Source: Nocardiopsis alkaliphila YIM 80379 (GTDB lineage: Bacteria > Actinomycetota > Actinomycetes > Streptosporangiales > Streptosporangiaceae). From it: a DNA stretch of 64,000 nucleotides. Both the position numbers and the translations under genes were made by a program. The stretch is taken from positions 34,709 to 98,708 of the forward strand of contig NZ_ANBD01000001.1 in NCBI RefSeq assembly GCF_000341005.1, read 5' to 3'. Positions 19,671 through 28,057 of the stretch are shown one piece after another. Positions within the stretch are counted from its first letter, which is position 1; the number at the start of each line of letters is the position of its first letter. The notes under the pieces were generated by a model. The model was not told the DNA's origin and did not search any database. It was given only the letters and a program-made list of their open reading frames with translations.

Positions 19671-20549
19671 ATGAGTGGCGACAACATCTTCACCGGCCTG
19701 ACCGCAGAACACGACAGTGACGCTCGCTGGGCCTTCGGCACCGGCTTCACCGAGGCGCTCGCGGGCGTGGACACCACCCTTCCTCCAGGGGTTCGGGGCC
19801 AGGAACTGGCGACCTACTGCCAGATGCTCGGCGACGACGCCCTCATCCAGGCGCAGCGTCTCGTCCACTGGGTGACCGACGCTCCCGAACTGGAGGAGGA
19901 GGTGGCCCTGGCCAACATCGCCCTGGACCTGCTGGGTCAGGCCCGTTTGCTGTTGGCCCGAGCCGGTCAGGCCGATGGCACCGGGCGCGACGAGGACGCC
20001 TTCGCCTACCACCGCGACCCCGCCGAGTTCCACAACGTGCATCTGGCCGAGGCTCCACGCGGAGACTTCGCCCGATGTGTGGTCACGCTGCTCGTGCTCT
20101 CCACCTGGCGGCTGGCCCTGTTCACCCGCTTGGCCCACAGCAAGGACCCGGTGCTGGCCGCCATCGCCGCCAAGGGCGTCAACGAGCTGGCCTACCACCG
20201 TGAGTACGCGGTCTCCTGGGCGCTTCGCCTGGGGGACGGCACCGACTACTCGCACGAACGCATGGTCCAGGCCCTCGCCCAGGTGTGGCCGCTGACCGGC
20301 GAACTCTTCGCCACCCACCCGGTGGAGGCCGCCCTGGCGGCTCAGGGGGTGGGCGTGGACCCGGTCACGGTGCGCGAGGAGGTCCACGAGGTCCTCACCC
20401 AGGTCCTGACCGGTGCGACCCTGGCCGCCCCCGCACCCTTCCCCGCCGGGGAGGTCGCCGGACGCCGGGGCCGGCACACCGACGAACTGGCCCCCCTGCT
20501 GGATGAACTCCAGAAGGTGGCCCGAGAGCACCCGGAGGCGACATGGTAG
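19671..20549 (+). CDS. paaC: phenylacetyl-CoA epoxidase structural subunit PaaC
   Basis: A 292-residue ferritin-like helical protein that pairs with PaaA. Recognisable stretches are YCQMLGDDALIQAQRLVHWV, NIALDLLGQARLLLARAG and KGVNELAYHREYAVSWALRL. PaaC proteins keep the fold but are thought not to be catalytic. A GGA-rich site precedes the ATG; its last 7 bp overlap paaD. Length and order within paaABCDE make the call secure. Confidence 0.95.
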   Translation: MSGDNIFTGLTAEHDSDARWAFGTGFTEALAGVDTTLPPGVRGQELATYCQMLGDDALIQAQRLVHWVTDAPELEEEVALANIALDLLGQARLLLARAGQADGTGRDEDAFAYHRDPAEFHNVHLAEAPRGDFARCVVTLLVLSTWRLALFTRLAHSKDPVLAAIAAKGVNELAYHREYAVSWALRLGDGTDYSHERMVQALAQVWPLTGELFATHPVEAALAAQGVGVDPVTVREEVHEVLTQVLTGATLAAPAPFPAGEVAGRRGRHTDELAPLLDELQKVAREHPEATW

Positions 20550-21079
20550 CCACGGCTTCGGACACGGAGGCTCGCGAACGCGCCCGCGAACGGGCGTGGG
20601 AGGCGGCCGCCGCGGTCACCGACCCCGAACTTCCGATGTTGACCTTGGCCGACCTGGGCATCCTGCGCGAGGTCGAGATCGGCCAGGACGGTACCGCCCA
20701 GGTGTGGATCACCCCCACCTACTCGGGCTGCCCGGCTTTGGCCGAGATGCGTGTGGACGTGGACTCGGCGGTGCGCGCGGCCGGGTTCGAGCACGTTCGG
20801 GTGCGCACCGCGCTCTCTCCGCCCTGGACCACCGACTGGATCACCGAGGAGGGGCGACGCAAACTCACCGAGAACGGCATCTCACCGCCCGGTGACGCGC
20901 CCGTGCGGCCCTCCGGGCCCGTCCCCCTGACCCTGCTGCCCACCCGGACCATCCCGCGCTGTCCGCTGTGCGGGGCGGCCGACACCGAGGAACTGTCCCG
21001 GTTCGGCGCGACCTCCTGCAAGTCTTTGCACCGCTGCCGGTCCTGCCTCGAACCGTTCGAGCACGTCAAGGAGATCTGA
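20543..21079 (+). CDS. paaD: PaaD, assembly factor of the phenylacetyl-CoA epoxidase
   Basis: A 178-residue protein with an N-terminal MIP18/DUF59 domain (AAAVTDPELPMLTLADLGIL; ITPTYSGCPALAEM) and a C-terminal zinc-ribbon-like segment with four paired cysteines (CPLCGAAD near residue 136 and CRSCLEPF near 168). Proteins of this family help mature iron centres, here probably of PaaA and/or PaaE. GGAGG precedes the ATG, which overlaps the end of paaC. Confidence 0.93.
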   Translation: MVATASDTEARERARERAWEAAAAVTDPELPMLTLADLGILREVEIGQDGTAQVWITPTYSGCPALAEMRVDVDSAVRAAGFEHVRVRTALSPPWTTDWITEEGRRKLTENGISPPGDAPVRPSGPVPLTLLPTRTIPRCPLCGAADTEELSRFGATSCKSLHRCRSCLEPFEHVKEI

Positions 21080-21081
21080 CC

Positions 21082-22185
21082 GTGACCACACCCGTCACCG
21101 AGACCGGCTCCGTCACCGCGCGTGGCCGGGCGGCGTTCCACCGGCTGCGCGTGTCCGCCGTCGAGCGCCTGTGCGAGGACGCCGTCGCCGTCACCTTCGA
21201 CGTCCCCGACCACTTGGCCGAGGAGTTCGCGTTCGCCCCGGGGCAGTCGCTGACCCTGCGCCGTGAGATCGACGGTGTGGAGGAGCGGCGCAGCTACTCC
21301 ATCTGTTCGGCGGTCGGTGAGGCGCCCCGCGTGGGCGTACGCCTGGTCGCCGATGGCCTGTTCTCCACCTGGCTGGTTCGCGAGGTGGCGCCGGGTGACG
21401 AGGTCGAGGTGGGCGTGCCGACGGGTCGGTTCAGCCCCGACCTGACCGTATCCGCCCGCCACGTGCTCGTCGCCGCGGGTTCGGGCATCACCCCGGTGTT
21501 GTCCATGGCGGCCTCGTTGCTGCGTCGCACCGACTCCCACGTCACCCTGCTCTACGGCAACCGCCGCAGCGACACGGTGATGTTCGCCGACGAATTGGCC
21601 GACCTCAAGGACGTCTTCGGACCGCGTCTGGAGTTGGTGCACGTACTCTCGCGGGAGCCGCGCGAGGCGGAGTTGTTCACCGGCCGCCTGGACGGGGCCA
21701 AACTGAAAGCCCTGCTGTCCACCATCATCGCCGCCGACGCGGTCGACCATTGGTGGTTGTGCGGCCCCTACGAGATGGTCACCGACGCCCAGAAGGTGCT
21801 GTCCGAGCATGGGGTGGCCGGGGACCGGGTCCACCAGGAGTTGTTCTTCGTCGAAGGGGCCGAGCCGCCGCCGCAGGCGCGCCACGCCGACCCCGAGGTG
21901 GAGGGCCCGGCCAGCGAGGTCACCGTGGTCCTGGACGGTCGCACCACCGAACTGACCCTGCCCCGAGGGGTACCGGTGCTGGACTCGGCTCAGCGCTACC
22001 GCCCGGACCTGCCCTTCGCCTGCAAGGGCGGGGTGTGCGGGACCTGTCGTGTCAAGGTGTGCGGTGGTGAGGTCGAGATGGTGCGCAACTACGCGCTCAC
22101 CCCCGCCGAGGTCGACGCCGGGTACGCGCTGGCCTGCCAGTCGCTGCCCATCACCGACACCGTGACCGTGGACTTCGACTCGTGA
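21082..22185 (+). CDS. paaE: PaaE, phenylacetyl-CoA epoxidase reductase
   Basis: A 367-residue ferredoxin-NADP reductase-type protein. An FAD domain contains RRSYSICSAVGEAPRVGVR, an NADP domain contains VAAGSGITPVLSMAASLLR and WLCGPYEMV, and a C-terminal plant-type [2Fe-2S] domain has CKGGVCGTCRVKVCGG with a final LACQ cysteine. It passes electrons from NADPH to the di-iron site of PaaA. The GTG at 21082 is preceded by GGAG. All cofactor motifs are intact. paaI begins inside its stop codon. Confidence 0.95.
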   Translation: MTTPVTETGSVTARGRAAFHRLRVSAVERLCEDAVAVTFDVPDHLAEEFAFAPGQSLTLRREIDGVEERRSYSICSAVGEAPRVGVRLVADGLFSTWLVREVAPGDEVEVGVPTGRFSPDLTVSARHVLVAAGSGITPVLSMAASLLRRTDSHVTLLYGNRRSDTVMFADELADLKDVFGPRLELVHVLSREPREAELFTGRLDGAKLKALLSTIIAADAVDHWWLCGPYEMVTDAQKVLSEHGVAGDRVHQELFFVEGAEPPPQARHADPEVEGPASEVTVVLDGRTTELTLPRGVPVLDSAQRYRPDLPFACKGGVCGTCRVKVCGGEVEMVRNYALTPAEVDAGYALACQSLPITDTVTVDFDS

Positions 22186-22607
22186 GCGGGGACAGGGCGC
22201 CCGAGAAGCGCAACGAGACCGCGTGGCGGATGTTCGAGGCCGACCGGGCCTCCAAGAACCTGGGCATGCGCCTGTTGGAGGCCACCGAGGGACGCGCGGT
22301 GGTGGAGATGGTGGTGGGGCCGCTCATGGTCAACGGCCACAACATCGCCCACGGTGGGTTCATGTTCACCCTGGCCGACACCGCCTTCGCTTGCGCGTGC
22401 AACGTGGACGGCGGTGAGGTGACCGTGGCCTCCGGAGCCGACATCACGTTCGTGGCGCCGGCCCATGAGGGCGATGTCCTGGTGGCCACCGCCCAGGAGC
22501 GGCTGCTCTTCGGACGCAGCGGCCTCTACGACGTCACCGTGCGCCGGGGCGAGGACGTCATCGCCGAGTTCCGGGGACGTAGCCGTACCCTGCCCCGACG
22601 GGGGTAG
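22182..22607 (+). CDS. paaI: hydroxyphenylacetyl-CoA thioesterase PaaI
   Basis: A 141-residue hotdog-fold thioesterase. The signature NGHNIAHGGFMFTLADTAFA contains the catalytic aspartate region of the PaaI group. It rescues CoA from dead-end aryl-CoA intermediates. The GTG at 22182 overlaps the paaE stop, so it is the last gene of the paaABCDEI operon. No paaZ follows. Confidence 0.92.
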   Translation: MSGDRAPEKRNETAWRMFEADRASKNLGMRLLEATEGRAVVEMVVGPLMVNGHNIAHGGFMFTLADTAFACACNVDGGEVTVASGADITFVAPAHEGDVLVATAQERLLFGRSGLYDVTVRRGEDVIAEFRGRSRTLPRRG

Positions 22608-23123
22608 GGGCGCTGGTGGCGTCGTGTCGTGGTCTTCGGTGGGCGGTACCACCGTGGTGATGGGTGTTACCGCCCGTGGGCGATTGTCGAGTCCGTTTCC
22701 CCTCCGTCCTTTCGTGCCGGCCCTATCCGCCGTGTACGAAGTCTCGGCCGGGGCTCCCAACCGGTTCTCCTGTCCCTGGTCGGCAGCGGCCGAGAGCCGA
22801 CCGGGTCGGCGAACGCGCAGCCGTCGGGAGGGCGAGGGATCGGGGAGTGCCTTCAACGCAGGTTCGCATGTTCCCGCTGGTGGTGGGTGGTGGGTCGCTA
22901 AACGTAGGAAACATGGCCATATGAGGCCATCATTGCCAGAAGGCTTCTCCGGGAGATTTTCCCCAGGTCGTAGCCCACGTGCGCATTTCGATGTGATGTG
23001 GGGCACTCATCTAATGTTTCCCGATACCTGATAATTTGCGTCCATCCCAGGGCAACCACCGGCCGTGCCCCGACGGTGCGGATTCCACCAGGTGATCCCT
23101 CACCCTGGGTTGGAGATCCTGCC
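22608..23123. other. intergenic region upstream of the LamG protein gene
   Basis: About 515 bp with no convincing gene. The distal half is relatively AT-rich and carries a short inverted repeat ATGGCC-N6-GGCCAT (22913-22930) that could be an operator. The promoter of the secreted LamG protein is expected here. Confidence 0.4.
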
Positions 23124-24923
23124 ATGTCCCGTCGTGCTCGGATGCGCGCCATCGCCCTTGCGGCACTCGTGTTCATACTGCCCACCCTGCCCACGCCGGC
23201 CCTCGCCGAAGAAGGGGTGGAGGTCACTTCCGCCGACTATCCCACCGGGAACGGATTTCACGGATCTCCTGGCCGGCCCGGCGACTTCACCTTCTCCAGT
23301 CATGGGGCCGAGGACGTTCAGAGTTACTTCTACGGCCTTAACGATGGCACCTGCGTCCATGAGGCCGTGCCCGAAGAACCGGGTGGGTCGGTGACGGTGA
23401 CCCTCACCCCGCGCCACGCGGGCCCCAATAACATCTACGCGCGTACGGTGGACGTCTCCGGTGGGTCCTCCTCCTGTGTGCTCGTCTACTCCTTCCTGGT
23501 AGCCCCGCCCAGTGACCCGGTGGCCCACTTCCCCTTCGACGAAGGTCAGGGGAACCGTGCGGCCGATTCCGTCAACCCCGGTCAGGGGCTCACCCTGCCC
23601 GAAGACGCGGAATGGGTTCGCGGGCGTGTCGGGGCCAACGAGAGCCCTGATACCAACCCCTTCCCGCGTTTGGAAGGCACAGCCATCCACATCGACGGTC
23701 CGACCGACGGTGAGATCACGGCCGATCACTCCACCCTGGATACCTCGGGTTCCTTCTCGGTCTCCACCTGGGTGAAGCTGGACCACGCCCACGCCGATCA
23801 CATCGCCGTCGCCCAAGAGGGAACCGCGCAGAGCGCCTTCCATCTCGGCTACCAGGGTGAGACCGACCAATGGGTGTTCAGGATGTCCCCCGAAGAGGGG
23901 GCGCCGCACGTCCCTCGGGAGTGGACGGTGGCCGCGTCCACGACTCCCGCCGAAGTCGGCGTGTGGACTCACCTGCTGGGCACCCACGACGACCGGACCG
24001 GTGAGATCACCCTCTACGTCGACGGCCTCGAACAGGGAACCGCCGCTCATCCGGAGGCCTGGAACGCCCAGGGGCCACTCGCCATCGGGCATGCCCCGTC
24101 CCAAGGTGCGGGCGAGCACCATTGGCCTGGAGCCATCGACGACGTTCGGGTCTGGGACCGCTTGGTCCTGGACGAGATCGTGTCCGCCTCCGAGACCGAT
24201 TCGGAGGTGTGGCGGCTGGCCAACGGTCCGATCGCGGCCGAAGGCCGGTGGATGCTCGACGAGTGGGACGGCACGACCGTGGCCGACGCCACCGACCACG
24301 GACTCGACGCCGTCCTGTACGGCGATCCACTCGCCGTTTGGAACGTCGCCGAGAACGACATCACCTTCTCTCCCGCGATGCGACTGAACGGTGACCAGGA
24401 GTACGTCGAAGCATCCGGCCCCGCCCTGCGTACGGACCGCGGCTTCAGTGTCGCGGCCTGGGTGCGTTTGGACGAGGCGGGCCAGGGCATCGATGCCACC
24501 GCCGTCAGCCAGGCCGGCACGCACCAGAGCGGTTTCCAGCTGGGCTATCAAGGGTCCATGGACGCATGGGTGTTCAAGATGGCCCCACACGACGACGCGG
24601 TCATCTCGGACGAGAGCGGATGGACCCAGGCCACCTCCCCCTGGAACGCCCAGCCGGGAGAGTGGACCCATCTGGTGGGTGTCTACGACCACACCGGCGG
24701 TGAGTCGGTGCTTTATGTCGACGGCGTCGAGGCGTCCCGAGTGGCGGTGGAACATGCTTGGCACGCCAATGGTTCGCTCCGGGTCGGTAGTGCCCAGAGC
24801 GGTGGTTCCAACACCGATCACTGGCCTGGCGACATCGACGACGTGCACGCCTATCAGGGGGTCTTGAGCGACAGAGCGCTCTCCCATGTCCAGATGGGTT
24901 TCTTCGCTCCCAGCCGGCACTGA
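23124..24923 (+). CDS. secreted protein with two LamG/concanavalin-like domains
   Basis: A 599-residue exported protein. A signal peptide (MSRRARMRAIALAALVFILP, ending near ALAEE) is followed by a small beta domain and two LamG-like jelly-roll domains (roughly residues 165-360 and 370-590). Each has the SFSVSTWVKLD or GFSVAAWVRLD strand, the LYVDG turn and a terminal IDDVRVWDR / IDDVHAYQG strand. The domains are near repeats of each other (HLGYQGETDQWVFRM and QLGYQGSMDAWVFKM). Such domains bind glycans or proteins; no catalytic domain is present. GGAG lies nine bases before the ATG at 23124. Function unknown; polysaccharide binding is suggested by the genomic neighbourhood only. Confidence 0.8.
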   Translation: MSRRARMRAIALAALVFILPTLPTPALAEEGVEVTSADYPTGNGFHGSPGRPGDFTFSSHGAEDVQSYFYGLNDGTCVHEAVPEEPGGSVTVTLTPRHAGPNNIYARTVDVSGGSSSCVLVYSFLVAPPSDPVAHFPFDEGQGNRAADSVNPGQGLTLPEDAEWVRGRVGANESPDTNPFPRLEGTAIHIDGPTDGEITADHSTLDTSGSFSVSTWVKLDHAHADHIAVAQEGTAQSAFHLGYQGETDQWVFRMSPEEGAPHVPREWTVAASTTPAEVGVWTHLLGTHDDRTGEITLYVDGLEQGTAAHPEAWNAQGPLAIGHAPSQGAGEHHWPGAIDDVRVWDRLVLDEIVSASETDSEVWRLANGPIAAEGRWMLDEWDGTTVADATDHGLDAVLYGDPLAVWNVAENDITFSPAMRLNGDQEYVEASGPALRTDRGFSVAAWVRLDEAGQGIDATAVSQAGTHQSGFQLGYQGSMDAWVFKMAPHDDAVISDESGWTQATSPWNAQPGEWTHLVGVYDHTGGESVLYVDGVEASRVAVEHAWHANGSLRVGSAQSGGSNTDHWPGDIDDVHAYQGVLSDRALSHVQMGFFAPSRH

Positions 24924-24952
24924 TCAAAAGTCTGAAGGAAATAGGCCACGTG

Positions 24953-24990
24953 GGGTACCGCCGGTCGTGGTAACGGAGCCGGCGGCACCC
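24953..24990. terminator. hairpin between convergent genes
   Basis: GGGTACCGCCGG opposite GCCGGCGGCACCC with a 13-nt loop, 3' of both the LamG gene and the small minus-strand ORF; probable bidirectional terminator. Confidence 0.65.
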
Positions 24991-25298
24991 TACTTCTTCC
25001 GGTGGACCCCCGGAGTGGAGGGCCCCGAGCCACCCCAGGCGAATCCTGCCCGAGGCGGGGCGGCGAGGGCCCTGATCAGGGTGGACCCACCCGCCCTCAC
25101 CCATGAGGGCATGCACCCGGCCGGAAAGGGCTGGAAGTCGACATCGGCCAAGCCCCGCGTTCCTGGAAACGCGCCGGTGATGCCGTGCGTGTCGACCACC
25201 GGGTCGGATGCGAGTGGATGGCGGTCCTCCGTCGAGCCGCCGGCTCCGCGGACCGTCACCGGCACGAGCGCCATCACGACGGCAACGTACTTCTCCAT
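24990..25298 (-). CDS. orphan 102-residue ORF behind an arabinose-type operator
   Basis: MEKYVAVVMALVPVTVRGAG opens a 102-residue frame with no family I recognise. The N-terminus could be a weak signal or anchor segment; the rest is rich in G, P and A (TRGLADVDFQPFPAGCMPSW). Evidence that it is a gene: GAGGAGG six bases before the ATG, a perfect LacI-type palindrome 65 bp upstream, and a hairpin at its stop. It is divergent from the lacI gene. It could be a functional small protein or the stub of a lost arabinose gene. Confidence 0.45.
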   Translation of the reverse strand: MEKYVAVVMALVPVTVRGAGGSTEDRHPLASDPVVDTHGITGAFPGTRGLADVDFQPFPAGCMPSWVRAGGSTLIRALAAPPRAGFAWGGSGPSTPGVHRKK

Positions 25299-25362
25299 GG
25301 GGTCCTCCTCGCCGACCGTGACCCCTCGACGGCGAGGGGTGATGCGGGTCATGGGCCCGATT

Positions 25363-25376
25363 CGTTAGCGCTAACA
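25363..25376. promoter_or_regulatory. arabinose-type LacI operator 1
   Basis: CGTTAGCGCTAACA, with a perfect GTTAGCGCTAAC palindrome, in the 311-bp gap between the small minus-strand ORF and lacI. It matches the TGTTRGCGCYAACA sites upstream of araB. The rest of the gap contains a second half-site and no gene. Confidence 0.85.
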
Positions 25377-25438
25377 TGAAGTGAGTCAACCCCTTTTGCT
25401 TTGTTCGTGGGGAGCTTTGCCTTGAAGGGGGTCGGGTA

Positions 25439-25452
25439 TGTTAGCGCCCACT
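25439..25452. promoter_or_regulatory. arabinose-type LacI operator 2 (imperfect)
   Basis: TGTTAGCGCCCACT: the left half and centre match the consensus, the right half is degenerate. Its centre is 76 bp from operator 1, so cooperative binding or looping is possible. Confidence 0.55.
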
Positions 25453-25609
25453 GGGTTTTCCAGCGATTGGCCAGGCGTGGAACCCTGATCACTCTCCGTG
25501 AGCAGGATCGAAGGGGAAATCTTCGCCACGGTTTCCAACGTACCGATCACATGGCCTGGTCACCGCCCCGAGGAGGCGAGTGACGGGCTCAGCCGGCCAA
25601 GGAGTTTTG

Positions 25610-26644
25610 GTGGACCACCCTTCATCTTCCGTCCGGGTGAACCGCGAACCCGCGATGACGGACGTCGCCCGGCTCGCGGGAGTCTCCCATCAGACGGTCT
25701 CCCGTGTGCTCAACGGTCACCCCAACGTTCGGGAAGAGACCCGGCTGCGGGTCCGCGCCGCCATCGCCCAGTTGGGCTACCGCCCCAACCGGGCGGCCCG
25801 GACCTTGGCGACGGGCCGCTCTCAGCTGATCGGGGTGGTGGCGCAGAACTCTACGCTTTTCGGCCCCTCGTCGCTGCTGGCCGCCTTCGAACTGGCCGCC
25901 GCCGCACAGGGGTTCGTGGTCAGTGTGCGTCGGGTCAAGGTCCTGGACCGGGACTCCATCACCGCCGCCGTGGAACACCACCGGGAACAGCGTGCCGCGG
26001 GCATCGTGGTGATAGCGCCGACAGCGGCGGCCGACGAGGCCCTGGCCGAGGTGCCGACCGACACGCCCCTGGTGACGGTGGACGGCGACCCCGAACGTGC
26101 CGGAGCGGCCCTGGTGACCGTGGACCAGGAGGCGGGGGCCCGCCTGGCCGTTCGGCACCTGTTGGAGGCCGGACACGAGACGGTCTGGCACGTGTCCGGT
26201 CCCGCGGACTGGTTCGACGCCGCCGGCCGCATGCGGGGGTGGCGGCGGACCCTGGAGGAGGCGGGTGCGGAGGCGCCGCCGGTCAGCCCGGCGGACTGGA
26301 GCGCCGCCTCGGGATACCGGGCCGGCCTGATGCTCGCCCGGATGCCGGAGGTGACGGCGGTGTTCGCCGCCAACGACCACCTCGCCCTGGGGATCCTGCG
26401 GGCGATGTACGAACGCGGTCGTTCCGTACCCGGGGACGTGAGCGTGGTCGGGTTCGACGACGTTCCCGAGGCGGGCTACTTCATCCCGCCCCTGACCACC
26501 GTGCGGCCCGACTTCGATACCGTGGCGGCCCAGGCACTCAGTCTGTTGCTCTCGGGCATCTCCGGCGAGGAGAACGGCACCGCCCGTCGGGTCGTCACCC
26601 CCACCCTCGTCGAACGCGACAGCGTAGGCTCCCCGACCCGGTGA
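25610..26644 (+). CDS. LacI-family repressor of the arabinose island
   Basis: A 344-residue LacI/GalR-type regulator. The helix-turn-helix and hinge are near the N-terminus (MTDVARLAGVSHQTVSRVLN, LGYRPNRAARTLATGRS), and the sugar-binding domain ends with the usual PGDVSVVGFDDVPEAGYFIPPLTTVRP. The GTG at 25610 has AAGGAG five bases upstream; a GTG at 25580 is an alternative. It is convergent with the end of the long arabinose gene run, and its upstream region carries TGTTRGCGCYAACA-type sites identical in design to those before araB. It is therefore very probably the autoregulated repressor of this island, released by arabinose or a derivative. Confidence 0.88.
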   Translation: MDHPSSSVRVNREPAMTDVARLAGVSHQTVSRVLNGHPNVREETRLRVRAAIAQLGYRPNRAARTLATGRSQLIGVVAQNSTLFGPSSLLAAFELAAAAQGFVVSVRRVKVLDRDSITAAVEHHREQRAAGIVVIAPTAAADEALAEVPTDTPLVTVDGDPERAGAALVTVDQEAGARLAVRHLLEAGHETVWHVSGPADWFDAAGRMRGWRRTLEEAGAEAPPVSPADWSAASGYRAGLMLARMPEVTAVFAANDHLALGILRAMYERGRSVPGDVSVVGFDDVPEAGYFIPPLTTVRPDFDTVAAQALSLLLSGISGEENGTARRVVTPTLVERDSVGSPTR

Positions 26645-26761
26645 CCGGACCTCCCAGCATCGCGACCCGTCGGCGCGGGTGTACTCAGGCTCGGAACCAG
26701 GGGCATCGACGGATCCGGGCGATCCGACCGACCTCGGCTCGGGCCGGCCGGATCACTCCGT

Positions 26762-28057
26762 CTAACGGTTCAGGTCCAAGGAACCCTCCTCAGACACCCG
26801 GTCGGGCTCTCCACCTCCGCCGGGTCCACCTGGCCATAGGCGCGACCGCAGTCCCGGCAGGATCGGGGCGGTGCCGCCCACGCGACGCTTGTTGTAGATG
26901 TCGAAGGCCACCGCCAACAGCAACACCAGGCCCTTGATGAGTTGCTGCCAGTCCACACCCAGACCGATCAGTGACATGCCGTTGTTGAGCACGCCCATGA
27001 CCAGGGCACCGATGACCGCACCGACCACGCTGCCCACTCCACCGGCGGCGGAGGCCCCACCGATGAAGGCCGCCGCGATGGCGTCCAGTTCGAACATGGT
27101 GCCCGCTCCGGGGGTGGCGGCGTTGAGCCGCGCGGTGAACACGAGCCCGGCCAGGGCCGAGAGCACCCCCATGTTGACGAACACCCAGAACGTGACCCGT
27201 TTGGTGCGGATGCCCGACAACGCCGCGGCCCGTTCACTGCCGCCCACCGCGTACACGCGCCGCCCCATGGTGGTGGAACGCATCACGAAGGCGTAACCGG
27301 CGATGAGCGTGACCAGGAGCAGGCCCACCAAGGGCAGACCGTTGTGGGCGGCCACCGAGTAGGTGAACGCCATGACCGCGACGACCACCACCACCGAACC
27401 CGCCACGGTGGCCGCCATCGGGGGCACCGGAAGGCCACGGGACCGGGACCGGATCCGGGAACGCCACTGGATCCACACGATCGCCGCGGCGCCGAGCGCG
27501 CCCAGGACCAGGGTGGGCGGGTGCGGGCCCTCGGTCTGTCCGGGCAGGAACCCGCTGGCGATGGTCCGTAGCGACTGCGGCAGTGGGGCGATGGACTCCC
27601 CGCCCAGCACCGCCAGGGTGGCGCCGCGGAAGATGAGCATCCCGGCCAGGGTGACGATGAACGCGGGTACGCCCACGTAGGCGATCCAAAAGCCCTGCCA
27701 GGCACCGATCAGTGCGCCCAGCAGCAGCGCGGCCGGTACCACCACGAGGGTCGGAAGCCCCCACGAGGTGAGCATGATCGCCGACACCGCGCCGGTGAAG
27801 GCCACCACCGATCCCACCGACAGGTCGATGTGACCGGTGATGATCACCAGCATCATCCCGATCGCCAGGATCAGGATGTAGGAGTTCTGCATGATCAGGT
27901 TGGTGATGTTGAGCGGGGTGAGCAGCAGCCCGCCGGTCAAGACCTGGAACAGGACGATGATCGCCACCAGGGCGATGGCCATGCCGTATTGGCGGGTGTT
28001 GCCCCGCGACAGGCCCCTTGGACGGGAGCGCGGAGAGGTTCGCTTCAGGTGCTTCAC
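26762..28057 (-). CDS. gguB: sugar ABC transporter permease, CUT2 (GguB/MmsB) type
   Basis: A 431-residue permease with about ten to twelve transmembrane segments. IGMMLVIITGHIDLSVGSVV is the diagnostic substrate-channel motif of CUT2 permeases and GGASAAGGVGSVVGAVIGAL a second conserved stretch; the long form is typical of GguB/MmsB. It forms the membrane channel with the ATPase encoded just upstream (4-bp ATGA overlap) and the ChvE-like binding protein. Import of L-arabinose (or galactose/xylose) is expected. It is the last gene of the arabinose run. The symbol reflects the closest family name. Confidence 0.9.
   Translation of the reverse strand: MKHLKRTSPRSRPRGLSRGNTRQYGMAIALVAIIVLFQVLTGGLLLTPLNITNLIMQNSYILILAIGMMLVIITGHIDLSVGSVVAFTGAVSAIMLTSWGLPTLVVVPAALLLGALIGAWQGFWIAYVGVPAFIVTLAGMLIFRGATLAVLGGESIAPLPQSLRTIASGFLPGQTEGPHPPTLVLGALGAAAIVWIQWRSRIRSRSRGLPVPPMAATVAGSVVVVVAVMAFTYSVAAHNGLPLVGLLLVTLIAGYAFVMRSTTMGRRVYAVGGSERAAALSGIRTKRVTFWVFVNMGVLSALAGLVFTARLNAATPGAGTMFELDAIAAAFIGGASAAGGVGSVVGAVIGALVMGVLNNGMSLIGLGVDWQQLIKGLVLLLAVAFDIYNKRRVGGTAPILPGLRSRLWPGGPGGGGEPDRVSEEGSLDLNR

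Noticed and set aside
25401..25583. Short plus-strand frame between the operators and lacI
   Set aside because: No ribosome site, no coding bias, and it overlaps operator 2.
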